From Bacillota bacterium (lineage in GTDB: Bacteria > Bacillota > Clostridia > Christensenellales > Aristaeellaceae), in contig JAEWVC010000030.1 of assembly GCA_023459275.1 (NCBI GenBank), forward strand, positions 1 through 64,000: a DNA stretch of 64,000 bases, read 5' to 3'. A model generated the notes under the pieces. It was not told where the DNA came from, did no database searches, and saw only the letters and a list, made by a program, of their open reading frames with translations. Position numbers and translations under genes: made by a program. Below are positions 10,554 through 18,500 of this stretch, in pieces (position 1 is the stretch's first letter; each line of letters opens with the position of its first letter).

Positions 10554-11576
10554 ATGAAAAAAATGGGCTCGGGGCTTCGGCGTCTGATATGGTGGGGGGC
10601 TCTGGCCATTTTTGTTTTTTGCGGCGCCTGGACCGCCTATTATCTGTATTCAGCCGTAGTTGGCAGCCAAACACTGGGGGATATGTCCGGCCGGATCGCC
10701 GCGCTGCGGGATGCTCCCTCCCTCCCTGGGGCGCCTGTTGCCACCGCCGTGCCGGCGGATGCGCAGGCAACGATGCAGGTAGCAGGGCCTGCAGCCATGC
10801 AGGCTGACATGCCTGCGCAGGAAAAACCTTCCGCGCCGCTCCCTTACGCCCTGGCGGAGCAGGTAACGCCGGCCCCGCTGAACACTGTTCTTCCCGGAGG
10901 CACGGCAAATCAGGGGCTTTGGGGGCAAGATGCCTCCGGCAAACCGGTCGCGGCAACACCAGAAGCCTCTTTCAGCCCCGGCGTGCAGGATGCGCTCCTT
11001 GCCTATTACCAGGGCCTGGCAACAGAAAATCAAGAGCTTATCGGTTGGATCGCCATAGAAGATACAGTGGTGGATTACCCTGTCATGTACACGCCCGATG
11101 ATCCGCAAAAATATCTCCACAGGGATTTTGAGGGCCGGTACTCCTTCTCGGGCGTGCCCTTTCTGGATGCCGGGTGCGACCCGTACGAGCCTTCCTCCAA
11201 TCTGATCGTTTACGCGCATAACATGCGTTCCGGTCAGATGTTCGCCGAGGTGACCAAATATCTGGACCCGGATTTTCTGAAAGCGCATCCCACGGTGATG
11301 TTCGATACACTGTCGCAGCGCGGGTCATACGAAGTGATCGCTGTGTTTACGATCGACCTGAAACCGTTGGACGACCCCTCCATGCTGTGCTACAGCCCCT
11401 TCTCCACCATAACCCAAGAGGCTGTGGACGCGCTGAACCAATATATCGTCCAATATGCCGCTGTCCAGGCGGGACAGGCGCAGGCGGGGGATCGCATTCT
11501 TACTTTGAGCACATGCAGGCGCGTGGGAAGTACAGACCGGCTGGTGGTCATGGGGCGTGCCCCCGGGAAAGAATAA
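10554..11576 (+). CDS. srtB: Class B sortase
   Basis: 340 residues from the ATG at 10554 (purine-rich GGGGGAGCGGGAA upstream). An earlier in-frame start would place the promoter inside the gene. There is one N-terminal membrane anchor (about residues 10-32), then an Ala/Pro-rich linker to about 150. The sortase domain carries catalytic His (YAHNM), Cys (TLSTC) and Arg (STDRLVVMGR), with the ENQELIGWI start typical of class B. It would act at the outer membrane face as a transpeptidase attaching proteins to the wall or to pilin-like partners. The Cna_B adhesin about 3 kb away on the other strand is the only candidate substrate in view. The linker is longer than usual for SrtB. Confidence 0.92.
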   Translation: MKKMGSGLRRLIWWGALAIFVFCGAWTAYYLYSAVVGSQTLGDMSGRIAALRDAPSLPGAPVATAVPADAQATMQVAGPAAMQADMPAQEKPSAPLPYALAEQVTPAPLNTVLPGGTANQGLWGQDASGKPVAATPEASFSPGVQDALLAYYQGLATENQELIGWIAIEDTVVDYPVMYTPDDPQKYLHRDFEGRYSFSGVPFLDAGCDPYEPSSNLIVYAHNMRSGQMFAEVTKYLDPDFLKAHPTVMFDTLSQRGSYEVIAVFTIDLKPLDDPSMLCYSPFSTITQEAVDALNQYIVQYAAVQAGQAQAGDRILTLSTCRRVGSTDRLVVMGRAPGKE

Positions 11577-11625
11577 CGGGCAAAGCGCGCCTGTGTCTAA
11601 TCCTCAAACATTATTTCGCCGTTGC

Positions 11626-11655
11626 GGCGGTCCTTTTCGCGCGGAAAGGACCGCC
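11626..11655 (+). terminator. Terminator-like hairpin after the sortase gene
   Basis: Perfect 11-bp stem (GGCGGTCCTTT / AAAGGACCGCC) with an 8-nt loop, 50 nt after the sortase stop. The following CGTTCATTTGTTT is only moderately T-rich. Confidence 0.5.
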
Positions 11656-11729
11656 CGTTCATTTGTTTCGAAAGGGCGCCGGCTGTGCCGCCTTTGCCCG
11701 GCTTGCGCAAGCGGCACCCCGGCTCATAT

Positions 11730-12005
11730 CCCAGAAGCTCAATAGCAGGCCCGGTACGCTGCCGCTTCCGGCCCTCCTTTTCGCTTCCCACTTCCACCTG
11801 TCCCTTTTCCCCAACGCCCTCAATGGTCGCGCTGCTGCGCCGCCGCTGGCATCGCTCCCTTTCGAATGCCTCCTTCACCCCGCTTCATCCGGCACAGCCG
11901 GCGAAACGGGTTGCGGAACCCAGCGCAGCGCGGCGTTGCCTCGCTTCAGCTCCTTGCCCTGCATCGAAAATCTCTCGCCGCCATGGACGAAACAATATTT
12001 TCCAA
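11730..12005. repeat. Dispersed repeat, copy A
   Basis: Shares its left edge (CCCAGAAGCTCAATAGC) and a 94-bp right core (11912-12005, from TGCGGAACCC to TTCCAA) with 27475-27684; the middles differ in length and sequence. It ends five bases before the stop codon of the FAD oxidoreductase gene. No convincing coding content; short frames on either strand look spurious. Likely a non-autonomous or intergenic repeat family. Confidence 0.7.
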
Positions 12006-12010
12006 TCATA

Positions 12011-13405
12011 TTACGCAAAATGCGTAAGGATGCGGGCGGGATCAAGATCGGGCAAGGCAATATTGCTTTGCACCGCGGTGGCCGCCGCCAGCCCGGCGAT
12101 TTCGCCGAAGAGCATGGTATTCGCCTGTCCCCGCAGGCAATAGCGCTTAAGCAGCCGCTCAGCGGATATGGATTTCCCGCTCCCGATGATCAAATTTTTC
12201 GTTTTGCTCGGCAGCAAAATGCCGTAGGGGATGCCGAAGATGCAGGGAGATGCCACCATCCCCTTGTCTTCGGCGTTGCGGTAGTAGCCGGACGTATAGG
12301 CCACCACGTCGTCAAACGCCTTGTTTTGCACGTATTCCTCCAGGCGCAGCATCCGTTTGCCAAAAATTTGCCGCGCCAGCCGGTTGCCCAGCTCGGCCCC
12401 CGTCCTAGAGACGATGGCTTTTTGAAAGCCGGGCATGCTGCGGATAAGAAAGTCCGCCACATACGCCGCGGCCTCGCGGCCTTCCAGCTCGGCCTGGGAG
12501 GTCTCGGCGATATCCTGTACGGGATGGATGTCAAAGAAATTGCTGTTCACCAGCAGCCTGCCAGTGCCCCGCAGGCCGAAGAGCCCCAGGGCGTCCAGAT
12601 CCCGCGCCAGGCCGCGGTTCCTTTCAAACCGCCCGCCGGCGATGGCATTTTGGAGAACGGATATCTTCTTGCCGCCGCCATGCGGGATGTGGAACTGCCC
12701 TTTTTCATAGTAATTTTTCACGAATTCCGAAAAGCTGATGGGAATATCCTTTTGATCGTCATAATCCCCGGGATGATCGATAAAATGCTGCATCAGGACG
12801 TCGGTATCCACGTTGCTCATCTCAAACATCATTGTGGAGTAATCGGCGGCGTGGGTGATGGTGTCATCTCCAGCCAGGACGGCGATGTCGGCGTCTCCGC
12901 TGCAATCGACGATCTGCCTGGCAAGCACGGCCCGGCTGCCGGCCTTGGTCGCGATCACAATTCCCTCCAGCGTATCCCCCTCCCTGCCGGGCAGGGCGCC
13001 ATACACAAAGCTGTGCAGCAAAATTGTCACCCGTGCGCTGCGCAAAAGGGAGAAAAGAATGTTTTGCGTGTTCTCCGCGTTGTGGGGGATCTGGTTCACT
13101 TTGTGCGTTTTCCACACGTTCTCCAGCGGGGAGCCCTTGACAATGCGTTCGACGATTTCCGCCGGGAGCGTTTTGATAACCTGGCGGTCATCCGAGGTAA
13201 AAAAGAAATTCGTGATGGAAGACATAAGGGAGGCCGTGCTCACGCCGCCCAGCATGCCGCCGCGCTCAATCAGCACCGTTTTCACGCCTTTTCTGCCAGC
13301 GCTGATGGCCGCGCAGCACCCGGCAAGCCCGGCGCCCACCACCGCGACATCAAAGTGCCCCAAAACCGGGATTTCTTTCCGGGGCTCCCAGACTGTTTCT
13401 TGCAT
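12011..13405 (-). CDS. FAD-dependent oxidoreductase (FAD_oxidored family)
   Basis: 464 residues, ATG at 13405 with GGAGG seven bases upstream. The N-terminal Rossmann motif is VVGAGLAGCCAAISAGRKG followed by an ERGGMLGG segment, typical of the FAD-dependent dehydrogenase family with an N-terminal dinucleotide fold. A CSGDADIAVLAGDD segment and the C-terminal RGQANTMLFGEIAGLAAA segment match the FAD-binding return of the fold. No signal peptide, so cytosolic. Substrate unknown. It is the last gene of the minus-strand run that begins with the GDPD genes, but a 272-bp gap separates it from the RraA-family gene, so co-transcription is uncertain. Confidence 0.85.
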   Translation of the reverse strand: MQETVWEPRKEIPVLGHFDVAVVGAGLAGCCAAISAGRKGVKTVLIERGGMLGGVSTASLMSSITNFFFTSDDRQVIKTLPAEIVERIVKGSPLENVWKTHKVNQIPHNAENTQNILFSLLRSARVTILLHSFVYGALPGREGDTLEGIVIATKAGSRAVLARQIVDCSGDADIAVLAGDDTITHAADYSTMMFEMSNVDTDVLMQHFIDHPGDYDDQKDIPISFSEFVKNYYEKGQFHIPHGGGKKISVLQNAIAGGRFERNRGLARDLDALGLFGLRGTGRLLVNSNFFDIHPVQDIAETSQAELEGREAAAYVADFLIRSMPGFQKAIVSRTGAELGNRLARQIFGKRMLRLEEYVQNKAFDDVVAYTSGYYRNAEDKGMVASPCIFGIPYGILLPSKTKNLIIGSGKSISAERLLKRYCLRGQANTMLFGEIAGLAAATAVQSNIALPDLDPARILTHFA

Positions 13406-13677
13406 GATGATTCCTCCAAATCATACGCGTTTCACCGTGTATATGGCGGGTGGCCAAAAGGGCCGGCAAGGAAGCCAAAAGGGCCAGCTCCCTGGTTTTG
13501 CAGACGGGCGTGCACTGGGCGCGGCGCTCGTGAAACGGGTGCCCCATGGGCACTGGAATCGGTTCCCTCTTCACGGTTCTCCTTCTTGCTTCCGGTTGGC
13601 CGTTTGTTCCTCCGCCTGTCACGCACACAGGCGCGGGTTCCAGGTGCTCACGGGCGCGCAAGGGACGCACCATTCGG
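13406..13677. other. Intergenic region with short direct repeat
   Basis: 272 bp between two minus-strand genes. It holds a direct repeat of GCCAAAAGGGCC (near 13451 and 13475) but no coding frame, promoter or terminator I can support. The RBS of the FAD oxidoreductase lies at its lower edge. Confidence 0.4.
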
Positions 13678-14412
13678 CTATTTGAATTTCTCGTTTGCCG
13701 CCGCGCCAAAGGAGCGTGCCGCGCTGTTGATTTCCGCCACAATCTGTTCACCGGTTTTGGAGTAAGCCAGGCGCGCGGCCTTGATCAGCGTGTTGCACTC
13801 GTTGTGATCCATGAACACGGCGGCATCCAGGATTCGATCCTCGCACTGTCCGGGAATGATGATGAAGCCGTGCTTGTCTGCGTGGATCAGCTGCCCGGGG
13901 CGCACGGCGGTGCCGAAGACAAACACCTCGCAGCCCCATTCCACCGGCGTGCTGTAGGCGTGCCCTACGCACAGGCGGCGGGCGATGGCTTTGAACCCGG
14001 CGTTGGTCATCTCGTCGATATCGCGCACGGCGCCGTCGGTGATGGTACCGACACACCCCAGCGCCCGGTGGACATTGCTGTTCACCTCTCCCCAGAAGGC
14101 GCCGTAGGTGAGGGGCCGGTCAAGGTCCTGTACCACCACGATCTTGGGTCCGTCAAGGGAGGCGACATACTCCCGGTACGCTTCCCACTTCCTGGCGCTG
14201 CATTTCGCATGGCTTTTCTCGCCGGGCTGGATCTTCACGGTGACGGCGTACCCGATCATTGATCCCATGCCCGGCATGAAATCCCTGACCTCGTCCTGGT
14301 TGCAAAGTTCGGAGAGCATGGCTGTGCCGACCAGCTTTTCCAGGCCGTTGTAGATCGTGGGCGTGTTGTAGCGCTTGAGTTTGAGCTGCTCGCTGTAATC
14401 CAATTTGTTCAT
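13678..14412 (-). CDS. RraA / 4-hydroxy-4-methyl-2-oxoglutarate aldolase family protein
   Basis: 244 residues, ATG 14412 with GAGG nine bases upstream. The RraA-like core is visible as GAFWGEVNSNVHRALGCVG followed by TDGAVRDIDEM, which carries the glycine-rich loop and the Arg-Asp pair used by HMG/oxaloacetate aldolases of this fold for substrate and metal binding. A later GQLIHADKHGFIIIP segment is also typical. The family includes class II pyruvate aldolases and the RNase E inhibitor RraA; in a catabolic cluster of a Gram-positive organism an aldolase/decarboxylase role is more likely (inference). Confidence 0.85.
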   Translation of the reverse strand: MNKLDYSEQLKLKRYNTPTIYNGLEKLVGTAMLSELCNQDEVRDFMPGMGSMIGYAVTVKIQPGEKSHAKCSARKWEAYREYVASLDGPKIVVVQDLDRPLTYGAFWGEVNSNVHRALGCVGTITDGAVRDIDEMTNAGFKAIARRLCVGHAYSTPVEWGCEVFVFGTAVRPGQLIHADKHGFIIIPGQCEDRILDAAVFMDHNECNTLIKAARLAYSKTGEQIVAEINSAARSFGAAANEKFK

Positions 14413-14439
14413 GCTGGTCTACCTCATCCTTTTTTTTAG

Positions 14440-14800
14440 GGTTTGCCAGAAGGCAACCGGGACGCTCCCGTAGCGGTGGGCAGGCAAGCCTGACGATCGG
14501 GCTGTGCACGGTGCCGCCGCCGATCATGTCCTGCAGCACTTTGGCGGCGCGCCGCCCCGCCTTCCGGGCCAGGTAACCCACCGAGGCCGGCGGCGGGGCC
14601 AGCGCGGTGGCAAGCCTGGAGTTGCCGTATCCTATCACAGCGGCGTTCTTTCCGGTCCCGTATCTTTTTTGGATGAGGACCGGATACACCAGGGCGGCCA
14701 GGTAGCCACAGAACCTCTCAAGGCTGCTGATATACTTGCGCAGGGAGATATAGGCGGTCCTCTACTCCATGATGTGGACAGAAAGCGCTTTCGGTATTTC
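14440..14800 (-). pseudogene. Remnant of a LacI-family regulator (C-terminal part)
   Basis: In one frame (about 14689 down to 14440) the translation gives AAVIGYGNSRLATALAPPP, then GYLARKAGRRAAKVLQDMI, then IVRLACPPLRERPG. This is the C-terminal sugar-binding lobe pattern of LacI/GalR regulators. The upstream piece (YISSLERFCGYLAAL) is in a damaged context, no HTH is present, and the frame runs on into the next gene without its own stop. The rest of 14413-14950 holds nothing I recognise. Confidence 0.6.
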
Positions 14801-14950
14801 ACAACAAAAAGTTAGCCGCCGGATGGCCGGCCTGTCATGCAGCGCATCCAGCAGCTTACGGTGCAACCGGAAGCAAGCGTTTAAAGGCTGATGGACTGCG
14901 CCTGCGGGACACGTGTCATCCAATCTCTTTTTTCCGGCCTGCCAGGCAGC

Positions 14951-15820
14951 TCACGGCGCCAAGGCGCTTACCGCCTGCTCAAACATCCGGGCGCTTTGGC
15001 GTGCGTCCTCCATGGAGCTTTTGATCTCTGCCGCAACGCAGCCCTCATAGCCGCTTTCCGCCAACTGCCTTGCCAGTTGGCGGTAATCCAGCGCTCCGCT
15101 CCCCAGCTTTTGATGATCCAGGGGCGCCATGCCCTCCCGCAGGACCACGTCATGCAGATGAACGGCGATCATGCGCCGCCGATACTGTTTGATAAACCGG
15201 CCGGTGCTCCAATTATCGCCGCCCTTGTTGGCAAACAGATGCCCAACGTCCATGCAGACGGAAAAATTGTGCCGGTCAAGGAGCGCGTCGTTGAAGCGCA
15301 GGGGCAGCGCAAGGTTCTCCAGCGCAAGAAGCTCAACGGGAATCGCGGCTTTTTCCGCCATCAGGCACAGGCAATAATCCAACACCTCAAGGCAGCGCGC
15401 GGGGATGGCATCCTGCACGGACTGCTCCCTGAAGGTTTTCAGAAAGGGGCCCGACGCGTGAACCACGTACGCTTTGGGGGAAAGCGGCGCCGTTAAGCGG
15501 ATCAGCTGCGCAAACAGTTCGGCATAGCCCTGGGCAAGCTGCTTCGACGGGTAGGATAGGTCGATGCCCCTGAAGGGCAGATGGACGGAGCAGGTAAAGC
15601 CAAACCGCCGCTGAAGCGCGCCGAGCCTGGCGATGTACCCCTGGGAAAACGCCTCGTCCCAGAGAAGGGTCAAATTGGCGGGCAGCTCGAAGTGCCTGAC
15701 CCCCAAGGCGGCGCATGATTCAAACTCCGCGGAGCGGTCAAAAGACGCAAGCAGCTCCTCCTGCGGCATGGCAAGCAGGGGAAGCTCGCCGCGGAATATC
15801 ATGGAAATGCCGATTCTCAT
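14951..15820 (-). CDS. Sugar phosphate isomerase/epimerase (xylose isomerase-like TIM barrel)
   Basis: 289 residues, ATG at 15820 behind AAGGGAGGGAGATAA. The AP_endonuc_2/xylose isomerase-like barrel is recognised from its metal-ligand segments: LALEN, CMDVGH, VHLHD and AAEIK in order, matching the Glu/Asp/His set of this fold. Cytosolic. It starts 13 nt after the stop of the TauE-like gene, so both are co-transcribed. The family covers epimerases and isomerases of keto-sugars and inosose-type polyols; the exact substrate cannot be read from the sequence. Confidence 0.85.
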   Translation of the reverse strand: MRIGISMIFRGELPLLAMPQEELLASFDRSAEFESCAALGVRHFELPANLTLLWDEAFSQGYIARLGALQRRFGFTCSVHLPFRGIDLSYPSKQLAQGYAELFAQLIRLTAPLSPKAYVVHASGPFLKTFREQSVQDAIPARCLEVLDYCLCLMAEKAAIPVELLALENLALPLRFNDALLDRHNFSVCMDVGHLFANKGGDNWSTGRFIKQYRRRMIAVHLHDVVLREGMAPLDHQKLGSGALDYRQLARQLAESGYEGCVAAEIKSSMEDARQSARMFEQAVSALAP

Positions 15821-15833
15821 TTATCTCCCTCCC

Positions 15834-16577
15834 TTAAAAAAACAGCCGCAGCGCCGCCAGGGAGGTCATGACGATCACAAGGTACCGGAACAGCTTTTCG
15901 TTGATTTTCTTTACGATCAGGGCGCCAAGCACCGCTCCCAGCGCCACTGCGGGGATCATCATGGCGGCCAGGGCGGCGTTGCTTAAAGTGATATTGCGCC
16001 ATAGGAGCACCTGAATCGGCATCTTCAGGGCGTTGACGATCAAAAAGAACCAGGCGTATGTGCCAAGGAAGTCATTTTTGCGAAATCCCATCGCCACCAG
16101 ATAAAGGCTCATAATGGGCGTGGCTGCGTTCCCGACCATGGTGGTGAACCCGCTTAAGACCCCCGTCAGGGCATAAAACCAGGTCTTGTCGGGAACGGCA
16201 TAGCCGCTGCCCTTTGTTTCGATCCAAATCATCAAACCCACGCAGGCCAACACCGATATGGCGATGATGGTCTTGAATTGCCTGTCGCTTACGTAATTTC
16301 CCACAACGGCGCCGATGAGCAGCCCGATCCCCGCCCACAGGAGCAGGCGCCTTATGGCGTACCATTGGGCATGCTGCCTGTAATGGATCACCGCGAAAAT
16401 ATCCCCTGTCAGCAGCATAGGCAGCAGGAGCCCCGTGGATTCCTTTCCCCCGAAGATGGAGGCCATGACCGGGACGATCATGGTCATTACACCGCTTAAC
16501 CCCAGTTTGGAAAGGCCTACGCAAACCGCGGCCGCAGCGACCCATATCCACTGCGCCGGCGTAAAGTCAAACATCAT
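15834..16577 (-). CDS. TauE/SafE/YfcA-family membrane transporter
   Basis: 247 residues, hydrophobic throughout, with about eight membrane segments in two halves. Family-type segments LSKLGLSGVMTMIVPVMA and GVLSGFTTMVGNAATPIMS mark the two repeats of the TauE/SafE fold. Known members export sulfite, sulfoacetate or other small organic anions. Here it sits between an isomerase and a small membrane protein in a catabolic run, suggesting export of a small anionic end product (inference). Confidence 0.88.
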   Translation of the reverse strand: MMFDFTPAQWIWVAAAAVCVGLSKLGLSGVMTMIVPVMASIFGGKESTGLLLPMLLTGDIFAVIHYRQHAQWYAIRRLLLWAGIGLLIGAVVGNYVSDRQFKTIIAISVLACVGLMIWIETKGSGYAVPDKTWFYALTGVLSGFTTMVGNAATPIMSLYLVAMGFRKNDFLGTYAWFFLIVNALKMPIQVLLWRNITLSNAALAAMMIPAVALGAVLGALIVKKINEKLFRYLVIVMTSLAALRLFF

Positions 16578-16614
16578 CTTTCGTTCCCATGCCCTTGTTC
16601 ATAATTTGTTTTTG

Positions 16615-17112
16615 TCATTTTCGGCTTTTGAACTGCCTGAAGGAAACGGAAAATACGGCGCCGCTTCCCACGGAAAAAGGGATCAGCACAAACCATAAGA
16701 ACATCGAGGCGGTCAGGGCCGCATCCTCCCATGCGGTGATCAGCAGGTACACAAGCAGCAGGACCGCAAAGAAAGCAATGAACAGGAAGGCCGAGGGCAT
16801 GATGCGCTTGTCCCTGATGACGAACGAAAGAACTATGCAAACAGCGGTGGCCGCGATGGAGGGAAGAAGGCTCTCCATAAGGTTGACCGCAAACGTTCCA
16901 AAGGCCAGCCGAACCGCGAATATTTCTTCCAGGGGCTCAAGTAGCAGCATAAACGCCGCCCCGTACAGGACAACAAGCACGATGCTCAGGCTGAAGGAAT
17001 ACAGCAGCAGCGTGCTTTTGGGCTTCCCGTTGCGGACCATGATAAACATATCACTGAAGCGGTATCTCTCACTCCCGTCATGGCCCGTCCCAAAGCCGTC
17101 ATATCCGTTCAT
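16615..17112 (-). CDS. Small membrane protein, unknown
   Basis: 165 residues, start ATG 17112 behind GGGGGAAACGAAAG. After a polar N-terminal 30 residues there are four predicted membrane helices (LLLYSFSLSIVLVVLYGAAF; ATAVCIVLSFVI; FLFIAFFAVLLLVYLLI; FLWFVLIPFSVG). No family is recognised. It lies 37 nt upstream of the TauE-like gene in the same direction and may be an accessory of that transporter. Confidence 0.7.
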   Translation of the reverse strand: MNGYDGFGTGHDGSERYRFSDMFIMVRNGKPKSTLLLYSFSLSIVLVVLYGAAFMLLLEPLEEIFAVRLAFGTFAVNLMESLLPSIAATAVCIVLSFVIRDKRIMPSAFLFIAFFAVLLLVYLLITAWEDAALTASMFLWFVLIPFSVGSGAVFSVSFRQFKSRK

Positions 17113-17165
17113 CTTTCGTTTCCCCCAAAAATCCGGATAACGCCGCGGGCCCCCTAAGCGGCCAA

Positions 17166-17175
17166 CCCCCCCCCC
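17166..17175. other. C10 homopolymer in a GC-only spacer
   Basis: Ten consecutive C followed by GGGGCCCCCGGCCCCGG, inside the 113-bp spacer between the ABC binding-protein gene and the small membrane protein gene. An unusual composition; length may be unreliable. Confidence 0.6.
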
Positions 17176-17200
17176 GGGGCCCCCGGCCCCGGCATTAACA

Positions 17201-17222
17201 GTCCCGGTATACCCTTTGGGAC
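17201..17222 (-). terminator. Hairpin after the ABC binding-protein gene
   Basis: GTCCCGG / TTTGGGAC arms (five G-C/A-T pairs plus two G-T) just after the binding-protein stop at 17226. No U-tract. It may stabilise the upstream mRNA and reduce read-through into the membrane-protein genes. Confidence 0.35.
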
Positions 17223-17225
17223 AGG

Positions 17226-18437
17226 TTACTTGGCGAATTTGTCAGCCCAATAGACCCAGAAATCCGCGATGCTGCCCATCCGTTCATAGATAACGTCCAT
17301 GTTCTGCGGAACGGTGACGATCTGGCTCATGGGGAGATTCACATCGGCGGCGGGGTCAATGGTATCATCGCGCATGAACCACACCCCGACGCGGGCAAAG
17401 GTCTGGACCGCGCTGTTGTTGCCGTCCTTGCCGCCCATCAGGAAGTAGATCAGCAGGCGGGCGCCGGCGGGGTTGTCGGAATCAGTCACATAGTACAGGT
17501 ACTTGGCATTGTGCATGGAGGCATAGGGCTCCAGGTCGGTCACCCAGGCTACGGGCAGTTTGTTTTGCTGGGCTACGTTGAGCTTGTTGGCGGTGCAGAA
17601 GCCAAGGCACGTTTCGGTGGAACGGCCGACAGCATCCACGATGTCGTTGCCGTCCGAGATGATGGTGTAGTTGGACTGCGCCAGGCGGTACAGGAACTCA
17701 TAGGCGGCGTTGTTGGGCTCCACATTCAGCACGGAAGCATCGTAGGTATATTCCAGGGGCTTGCCGTACTTTTTCAGGTAGGAGGCTTCCAGCTCCTTGC
17801 TGTACAGGGTCAGGTTGGCAAACACGGCGGAGCCGGCGGACTTGGAGGGGCCGGCGATGTACAGCTTGTATACGTAGCTGCCGTCCTCTTTCTTGTCCAG
17901 CACATCCCACCAGGATTTGATGGGGCATTGGTCAAACTGCGAGTTGTTCCAGAACCAGATGTTCAGCGCGTCGTACACGGGCAGGCCATAGGCCAGATCC
18001 GCCTCGGCCATATGGGCGACGATGTCGGTGGGGTAATAGGCCTGCACATAGCCGTAATCGTAGAACTCATTGTACCATTGCCCGGTGCCGTCGTCCGCCA
18101 GGATGACGTCACCGGTCTGGTTGCCGGTTTCATATTCCTGAATCAGTTTTTCCTGGGATTCGCCGGTGCCGTACTCAAAATACTCCACCTTCAGCCCGGG
18201 ATATGCCGCGTTGAAGGCGTCGATCACCTTGGCGACGAGGCTGGTCTGGCTGTAGATGGTGATGGTGCCGGTCTCCTTCAAAGCCAGATCGTACAGCTCT
18301 TCCGCACTCATATCATTGTATGCGGGGTCGGCGGCGACCACTTTTTCCGCGGGGGTGAAGGTGGCGCTGGCATACGCGGCGCAGGCTGAAAACAGTAAGG
18401 TCATTGCCAGCAGGGCAGCCGCAAGTTTCTTGATCAT
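17226..18437 (-). CDS. ABC transporter substrate-binding protein (Fbp/2-AEP-type)
   Basis: 403 residues from ATG 18437 (GGAGGG 6-12 nt upstream). Signal peptide MIKKLAAALLAMTLLFSACAAYA; both a lipobox-like LFSAC and an AYA cleavage site are present, so lipid anchoring is not certain. The mature part begins with a GTITIYSQTSLVAKVIDAF segment, characteristic of periplasmic-binding folds in the Fe(III)/putrescine/2-aminoethylphosphonate group, followed by GDVILADDG. It is last of the three ABC genes. The GDPD and phosphoglycerate-mutase neighbours suggest a phosphorylated or otherwise anionic organic solute rather than iron (inference). Confidence 0.88.
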   Translation of the reverse strand: MIKKLAAALLAMTLLFSACAAYASATFTPAEKVVAADPAYNDMSAEELYDLALKETGTITIYSQTSLVAKVIDAFNAAYPGLKVEYFEYGTGESQEKLIQEYETGNQTGDVILADDGTGQWYNEFYDYGYVQAYYPTDIVAHMAEADLAYGLPVYDALNIWFWNNSQFDQCPIKSWWDVLDKKEDGSYVYKLYIAGPSKSAGSAVFANLTLYSKELEASYLKKYGKPLEYTYDASVLNVEPNNAAYEFLYRLAQSNYTIISDGNDIVDAVGRSTETCLGFCTANKLNVAQQNKLPVAWVTDLEPYASMHNAKYLYYVTDSDNPAGARLLIYFLMGGKDGNNSAVQTFARVGVWFMRDDTIDPAADVNLPMSQIVTVPQNMDVIYERMGSIADFWVYWADKFAK

Positions 18438-18500
18438 GGTACTCCCTCCGTTGTTCAAATTATTTTTATGCGCCTGAGCCTTCCGCCCGGCGCAGAAAAA

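Noticed and set aside
11387..13765. 792-codon plus-strand frame over the sortase end and the FAD oxidoreductase
   Set aside because: Antisense shadow; the FAD oxidoreductase on the other strand has a complete nucleotide-binding motif and a proper start.
17226..18437. Firm call as iron-binding FbpA
   Set aside because: Fold group matches, but no iron-ligand tyrosine pair could be confirmed and the neighbours handle phosphodiesters.
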